NCBI GenBank assembly: GCA_937936675.1
Contig: CALDDL010000300.1
Span: 1-10,809, forward strand
DNA length: 10,809 nt
From: an uncultured bacterium
GTDB lineage: Bacteria > Bacteroidota > Ignavibacteria > Ignavibacteriales > Melioribacteraceae
Reading direction: 5' to 3'
This document shows positions 6,809 to 10,809 of this stretch, piece by piece. The notes beneath the pieces are model-generated. The model had not been told where the DNA came from, searched no databases, and worked only from the letters and a program-made list of their open reading frames with translations. Each line of letters starts with the position of its first letter. Positions within the stretch are counted from its first letter, which is position 1. Both the position numbers and the translations under genes were made by a program.

Positions 6809-9130
6809 TTACCTATAATAATTAATTTCCATTTCTGTTTTTTCTAATCTGAATTTGGAAACGAGTTGTAGCAGATTTTGAGTTAAATTATTTAGATCGT
6901 CTGCCGCATGAGTTATTTGGTTTAATCCAGCAGAATTTTCATTTGTTACGTTGCTAATATTAAGAATATTTTTACTAATATATTCCGAAGTATTGCTTTG
7001 CTCCTTACTTGCAAATGCTACTTGAGTTGCCATATTAACAACATCATTCGATCCATTAATTATTTGCTCAAGTGAGCTGCCTGCTTTATCAGCTAATCGT
7101 TTACCGTTTTCTACTTCTATTGTACCTTCATTCATCGAAAGAACAGCCCCATTGGTATCTTTTTGAATATGCTTGATTTTTACTGCTATTTCTTTTGTTG
7201 CTTTTGTAGTTTTCTCGGCTAATTTTCTTACTTCATCAGCTACTACAGCAAATCCTCTTCCCTGTTCACCCGCACGAGCAGCTTCAATAGCAGCATTCAA
7301 TGCCAATAGATTAGTTTGATCTGCAATCTCATTAATAACCTGCACTATCTCGCCAATCTGATCACTATTCTTTCCTAATTCTTGAACAGTTTCAGCTGCA
7401 TTCTTTACTACTTCCGAAATTCGATTTATACCTAAAATTGTTTCTTTAATTACTTCGCCTCCCTCTTGTGCTATTACACCCGCCTTCTTTGCAGCTTCAG
7501 ATGCAGCAGAGGAATTTTGTACAGTTTCCATGATTGTCTTTGTCATTTCTTCTACAGCCCCAGCAATTTCAGAAGTTTGATTGCTTTGCTCCATTATCCC
7601 ATTAGACATCTCTTTGGTACTTAATGATATTTGATTGCTTGCACTAGCGGTTTCATTAATTACCTTAATAAGTGAACTAAGCAAATAGCGAATATTTAAT
7701 AATGCTCTATTAAATCCGTTATAAAATTCTCCTACTTGGTCCTTTTTGTCTGTATTTAGCTCTACTGTCAAATCCCCATCTGCAAATTGTTCCATTTTGC
7801 TTAACATAGTATTAACACTTTCAGTAAAATACTTCTTTTCATAATGGTGACAATTTTCTTTCTTATTAAGTCCATTAAAAATTGCTATTGCCATCTCTTC
7901 ACAATTATTATATCCACAGCTTCCACAATTCAAAACATCTAATTCGCTTTCTTTCAACATTTCTTGAAATATTTTATTCTTCTGATTTTGTGATGGTTTA
8001 TTTATAACATTTTTAAAATTTGTAACTGATAAATCACTGTATTTTCTATCATATATATTTGGTTTCCAATATTCATTTACCGCTTTTTGTATTTTTTTTA
8101 AGGTTTGCTTTTTTGACTTAAAGAAACTTTTAGATTCATACTTGTCCTGCATTTCAATATTTCTTTTTTCAATCGAGTTTTCAATTTCATCTAAAGATTT
8201 ATCACGGCTAGTTCCTGTTCCTCCATTGCATCCTTGATCACAATTTAGACAATCAATTAACAGAGGTGCTATCCCTTTATTTATATCTTTTTCCAAATAA
8301 GATAAATAATGATAGATAGTTGTCGGACCTTCAATTTTTCTTGCAACATTAATAATATCAGGATATTCTCTTTGTGCGGTTCTTAATAATCCTCCCGGAG
8401 TAGAAAATAGTACTGCCCGCTCTGCCGGTGCATTATCAAATTCTACTGGAGAATATTTATTTAATTCAATTTTTTGATTTGCTAAATATTCTTTGATGCT
8501 TTTCATTGTTACGTTATAATCGCCTAATCCTACTTCTTCAAATTCTCTTTTTTTCGCCACACATGGAGATATAATTAAGACTTTATGATTGGCATACTGG
8601 GGATAATAATTTTTAATTAGTTTTATCGTATGCATCATTGGACTATCGGCTGGAGCTAAATATTTTATCAATTCAGGATGATATATCTCAACGAAACTTA
8701 CAATTGCTGGACAGGGTTGAGCAATCACTGCTTTTGGTTTATTATTTTTAATATGCTCTAAATAACTTTTTACAGTTAATTCAGCACCAAAGCTCACATC
8801 AAAAAGAGCTAAAACTCCTAATGATTTTAACCATCCATTAAAATTCAGATAGGAATTAGCAAATTCCGCCGCAATAGCAGGCGCAATTACGGCAACAATT
8901 TTTTCTCTATTTTTAACCGCATTTAAGAATAAACTAAAATCGTCTATTATTTTTCTTGCACCATGCGGACAAGCTTTTAAGCATTCTCCACAGCCAATAC
9001 ACATATCTTCGTGGATAGCTACATGATCTCCGCTGCCATCGTTACAAAATTTAACCGGACATACAGATATACAGCGATGACAATTTACACAGTTTTCTTC
9101 AACAACTTGGATAAGTTTAGATAATTTCAT
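6809..9130 (-). CDS. Sensory [FeFe]-hydrogenase-like soluble chemoreceptor (Fd - H-cluster - FeS - HAMP - MCP)
   Basis: This 773-residue fusion has no signal peptide or membrane segment. Two ferredoxin motifs bind [4Fe-4S] clusters: C14, C17, C20, C24 and C44, C47, C50, C54. Residues about 75-305 are the [FeFe]-hydrogenase large-subunit domain. Its H-cluster cysteines are C140 (AQPCPAIVSF), C190 (SPCVAKKREFE), and C297 and C301 (CLNCDQGCNGGTGT). The residue matching the catalytic proton-relay cysteine is P139, as expected of a sensor rather than a turnover enzyme. A further Fe-S domain has C402, C405, C410 and C427 (C-x2-C-x4-C-x16-C). HAMP follows (about 437-490), then a coiled-coil MCP domain whose tip is near 598-640 (QTNLLALNAAIEAARAGEQG). 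No CheR-tethering pentapeptide ends the protein. AAGGAG lies six bases before the ATG. It probably signals H2 or redox state to CheA/CheW; none are in the window. Confidence 0.9.
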   Translation of the reverse strand: MKLSKLIQVVEENCVNCHRCISVCPVKFCNDGSGDHVAIHEDMCIGCGECLKACPHGARKIIDDFSLFLNAVKNREKIVAVIAPAIAAEFANSYLNFNGWLKSLGVLALFDVSFGAELTVKSYLEHIKNNKPKAVIAQPCPAIVSFVEIYHPELIKYLAPADSPMMHTIKLIKNYYPQYANHKVLIISPCVAKKREFEEVGLGDYNVTMKSIKEYLANQKIELNKYSPVEFDNAPAERAVLFSTPGGLLRTAQREYPDIINVARKIEGPTTIYHYLSYLEKDINKGIAPLLIDCLNCDQGCNGGTGTSRDKSLDEIENSIEKRNIEMQDKYESKSFFKSKKQTLKKIQKAVNEYWKPNIYDRKYSDLSVTNFKNVINKPSQNQKNKIFQEMLKESELDVLNCGSCGYNNCEEMAIAIFNGLNKKENCHHYEKKYFTESVNTMLSKMEQFADGDLTVELNTDKKDQVGEFYNGFNRALLNIRYLLSSLIKVINETASASNQISLSTKEMSNGIMEQSNQTSEIAGAVEEMTKTIMETVQNSSAASEAAKKAGVIAQEGGEVIKETILGINRISEVVKNAAETVQELGKNSDQIGEIVQVINEIADQTNLLALNAAIEAARAGEQGRGFAVVADEVRKLAEKTTKATKEIAVKIKHIQKDTNGAVLSMNEGTIEVENGKRLADKAGSSLEQIINGSNDVVNMATQVAFASKEQSNTSEYISKNILNISNVTNENSAGLNQITHAADDLNNLTQNLLQLVSKFRLEKTEMEINYYR

Positions 9131-9143
9131 TACGCACTCCTTC

Positions 9144-9176
9144 TTTTTTAAGACCCCTCGGTTGGTCTTTAAAAAA
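9144..9176 (-). promoter_or_regulatory. Leader hairpin directly before the receptor ribosome site
   Basis: On the minus strand, AAGACC (9169-9164) pairs with GGTCTT (9155-9150) around the 8-base loop AACCGAGG. Allowing one bulged base at 9170, flanking T6 and A6 runs extend the stem to 9144-9176, ending one base from the AAGGAG at 9137-9142. No U-tract follows the stem on the minus strand, so it does not look like a terminator. Its position suits a translation- or stability-controlling structure; this is an inference. Confidence 0.45.
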
Positions 9177-9424
9177 TATTTATTTTGAATTTATGATTAT
9201 TATCGAAGGATATCCGAATTAATTAAATGATATAAGTAAAAAAATAATTTAAAAATATTATAAGCAGATATTTAATCTCGTTAAAAACTTTTGAAACTAT
9301 TATTAAATACTTTTTATAGGTGTGTGCATTCCTTAATATTATTTCTCATTCTGACAAAATCTTAATTTAAATCATCTCTCAAATTTTTAATTTAATCTGT
9401 ATTCTGATAGTCATTTTATTAAAC

Positions 9425-9448
9425 GGGTATCTTTAAAAAAAGATACCC
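9425..9448 (-). terminator. metK terminator hairpin
   Basis: A perfect 10-bp inverted repeat, GGGTATCTTT (9425-9434) with AAAGATACCC (9439-9448) and a 4-base loop, lies 35 bases past the metK stop. On the minus strand it is followed by GTTTAATAAAA, a poor U-tract, but stem strength and position fit a terminator. No gene reads into it on the plus strand. Confidence 0.7.
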
Positions 9449-9483
9449 TGAGATTTTTAGAATATTTTTATTATATAGCAAAA

Positions 9484-10617
9484 TCAATTCACGAGCTTAT
9501 CGACAGCATCAGTTTTTTCCCAAGTAAAAATCTCTCTTCCAAAGTGTCCATAAGTTGCCGTTTGCTGATAAATAGGTTTATATAAATCTAATTTCTCGAT
9601 TATTCCTTTGGGAGTAAGATCAAAATTTTTCTTAATTCTTGATTTTATTATTTCTTCTTTTTCCTTTCCGGTATTATGAAAATCCAGAAATATAGAAAGC
9701 GGTTCTGCAATGCCGATTGCATAAGAAAGTTGAATGGTACATTTTTTTGCTATTAATGCCGCTACAATATTCTTTGCTATATAACGTGCCATATATGCCG
9801 CCGAGCGATCAACTTTTGAAGGGTCTTTACCGGAAAAAGCTCCTCCGCCATGAGGAGAGGAACCGCCATAAGTATCCACAATAATTTTTCTGCCCGTTAA
9901 TCCCGTATCTGCCTGCGGACCGCCATCTACAAATCTTCCGGTGGGATTTATATAATATTCGATATCTTTTGAAATCAAATGCTCAGGTATTACCTTCAGA
10001 ATTACTTCGTTTTTCAAGAACTCAACAATATCAGAATGTCTAATCGTATCTGAATGTTGAGTAGAAACCACCACTCTTTCGACCGAAACAGGATCATGTC
10101 CATTATACTTAACTGTTACCTGCGATTTTGAATCGGGACGAATCCAATCGACACTTTTACTTTTTCTTATTTCTGAAAGTTTTTGCAATATTTTATGAGA
10201 TAATGTAATTGCCACCGGCATTAATTCATCCGTCTCTTTTGTTGCATAGCCAAACATCAAACCTTGATCTCCTGCTCCGATCTTATCTCCTCGCTCTACA
10301 CCTTGGTCTATATCAAGTGACTGTTTACTAATACTTGTTAATATATTACAACCATGAGGATTAAACCCAACGAATGATTCATCATAGCCGATATCCGAAA
10401 TTACTTTTTTAGCAATTTCTCCATATTCAATTTGTGCTGATGATGAAATTTCACCGGCAATTACGATTAAATTTTTGGCAAGCAATGTCTCGCAAGCAAC
10501 TTTTGATTTTTTGTCAATTTCTAAATGTGCGTCAAGTATTGCATCTGAAATTTGATCGGCAACTTTGTCGGGGTGTCCTTCTGAAACAGATTCTGAGGTG
10601 AATAGATATTCGCTCAT
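9484..10617 (-). CDS. metK: S-adenosylmethionine synthetase
   Basis: The 377-residue protein makes S-adenosylmethionine from methionine and ATP, with tripolyphosphate cleavage, in the cytoplasm. Hallmarks are GHPDKVADQISDAILD (14-29, with catalytic H15 and metal ligand D17), GAGDQGLMFGYA (114-125, a methionine/ATP-site loop), DTGLTGRKIIVDTYGG (237-252), GGGAFSGKDPSKVDRSAAY (257-275, the P-loop-like signature), and the closing region TATYGHFGR (353-361). Length and motif order match bacterial MetK, with no missing key residue seen. AAGGAG at 10632-10627 lies nine bases before the ATG, supporting the start. The gene appears to be a single transcription unit: a hairpin terminator lies upstream at 10697-10720 and another downstream. 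I saw no recognisable SAM riboswitch in the 192 bases upstream. Confidence 0.96.
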   Translation of the reverse strand: MSEYLFTSESVSEGHPDKVADQISDAILDAHLEIDKKSKVACETLLAKNLIVIAGEISSSAQIEYGEIAKKVISDIGYDESFVGFNPHGCNILTSISKQSLDIDQGVERGDKIGAGDQGLMFGYATKETDELMPVAITLSHKILQKLSEIRKSKSVDWIRPDSKSQVTVKYNGHDPVSVERVVVSTQHSDTIRHSDIVEFLKNEVILKVIPEHLISKDIEYYINPTGRFVDGGPQADTGLTGRKIIVDTYGGSSPHGGGAFSGKDPSKVDRSAAYMARYIAKNIVAALIAKKCTIQLSYAIGIAEPLSIFLDFHNTGKEKEEIIKSRIKKNFDLTPKGIIEKLDLYKPIYQQTATYGHFGREIFTWEKTDAVDKLVN

Positions 10618-10636
10618 TTTTTACTACTCCTTATTT

Positions 10637-10684
10637 TTTAGCAAATTATTTTTATGGTCGCTGCAATTAGCATAAATCGCGACC
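10637..10684. repeat. Palindromic repeat, copy A (upstream of metK)
   Basis: The core, 10656-10684, is an imperfect palindrome with GGTCGC (10656-10661) and GCGACC (10679-10684) as arms and an inner TGC/GCA pairing around AATTA. It matches copy B at 24 of 29 positions in the same orientation. An AT-rich left flank beginning TTTAGC (10637-10642) is also shared. It lies 20 bases upstream of the metK start codon, so it is either part of the metK leader or promoter, or a dispersed REP-like element. Confidence 0.65.
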
Positions 10685-10696
10685 TTTTAAAACGAC

Positions 10697-10720
10697 AAAA
10701 CCCGCAAATAGCGGGTTTTT
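10697..10720. terminator. Intrinsic terminator hairpin between repeat copies
   Basis: AAAACCCGC (10697-10705) pairs with GCGGGTTTT (10711-10719) around the loop AAATA, with T on the right and A on the left, the classic form of a bidirectional intrinsic terminator. On the minus strand it would stop readthrough into metK from a gene beyond the right edge. No plus-strand gene in the window leads into it. Confidence 0.75.
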
Positions 10721-10739
10721 AAGAAAACTTTTCCTACTA

Positions 10740-10785
10740 TTTAGCTATTTATTTTGAGTCGCTGCAATTCGTATAAATCACGACT
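10740..10785. repeat. Palindromic repeat, copy B
   Basis: The core, 10757-10785, has arms AGTCG and CGACT and the same interior as copy A. Relative to copy A, the outermost base pair changes from G-C to A-T on both sides at once, keeping the pairing. The left flank starts TTTAGC (10740-10745) and is AT-rich as in copy A. The two copies are in direct orientation, 101 bases apart from core start to core start, with a terminator between them. Confidence 0.65.
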
Positions 10786-10809
10786 TCACCACAAACATAA
10801 GAATAAGAA

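Larger units (their letters stand above)
9131..9483. other. Intergenic region between receptor gene and metK
   Basis: These 353 AT-rich bases hold, on the minus strand, the receptor's ribosome site (AAGGAG, 9137-9142), a leader hairpin (9144-9176) and, at the right, the metK terminator. Between them (about 9180-9420) I see no gene, RNA or repeat, apart from the 8-base palindrome GGATATCC at 9208-9215. The receptor's own promoter should be here, because a terminator separates it from metK, but no clear match to a promoter consensus was found. Confidence 0.6.

Noticed and set aside
6809..9130. Catalytic [FeFe]-hydrogenase
   Set aside because: The proton-relay cysteine is replaced, the L2 and L3 motifs deviate, and the C-terminal half is a HAMP-MCP signalling module. 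A sensory role is far more likely.
10637..10785. Short CRISPR array
   Set aside because: There are only two imperfect units, one spacer-length gap contains a terminator, and no cas genes are visible.
10618..10809. Possible SAM riboswitch upstream of metK
   Set aside because: The region is occupied by two short palindromes and an independent terminator hairpin. I could not find the multi-helix core or conserved loops of known SAM riboswitch classes.

Overview
The window is AT-rich (roughly one third G+C by eye) bacterial DNA. It probably comes from the Bacteroidota/Chlorobi/Ignavibacteria part of the FCB group. That placement is an inference from three things: base composition and protein style, weak Shine-Dalgarno sites inside the main operon, and an exact TAnnTTTG promoter-like motif (TATCTTTG) before that operon. 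An Rnf subunit and an iron-sulfur sensor of the [FeFe]-hydrogenase type indicate an organism with anaerobic, ferredoxin- and hydrogen-linked metabolism. A diiron hydroxylase-type membrane protein suggests it also meets oxygen.

Layout. (1) Bases 1-284, minus strand: the N-terminal part of RnfC, running off the left edge. (2) Bases 285-543: a divergent intergenic region with a probable promoter for the rightward operon. (3) Bases 544-6762, plus strand: seven tightly packed genes with overlaps or gaps of at most 14 bases. In order they are a GT-B fold glycosyltransferase-like protein, an SpsF-type cytidylyltransferase, a glutamate-1-semialdehyde-aminomutase-like class III aminotransferase, a PtmA-like short-chain dehydrogenase, a KdsC-like HAD phosphatase, a NeuB-family PEP-condensing synthase without its usual C-terminal SAF domain, and a sterol desaturase/fatty acid hydroxylase family membrane protein. 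(4) A hairpin between the convergent genes, probably a bidirectional terminator. (5) Bases 6809-9130, minus strand: a 773-residue soluble chemoreceptor. It has two ferredoxin-type [4Fe-4S] motifs, a hydrogenase H-cluster domain, a further Fe-S domain, HAMP and an MCP signalling domain. (6) A 353-base intergenic stretch with the receptor leader hairpin and the metK terminator. (7) Bases 9484-10617, minus strand: metK. (8) Its upstream region, holding a terminator hairpin flanked by two copies of a palindromic repeat.

How the parts work together. The seven-gene operon looks like a route to a CMP-activated ulosonic (sialic-acid-like) sugar for a surface glycan. The dehydrogenase and aminotransferase could install an amino group, the NeuB homologue condenses an aldose with PEP, the HAD enzyme removes a phosphate, the SpsF homologue makes the CMP-sugar, and the GT-B protein may transfer it. 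The exact sugar cannot be read from sequence. The chemoreceptor appears to sense H2 or redox state through an H-cluster-like site and pass the signal to the chemotaxis machinery. It is the most unusual item here.
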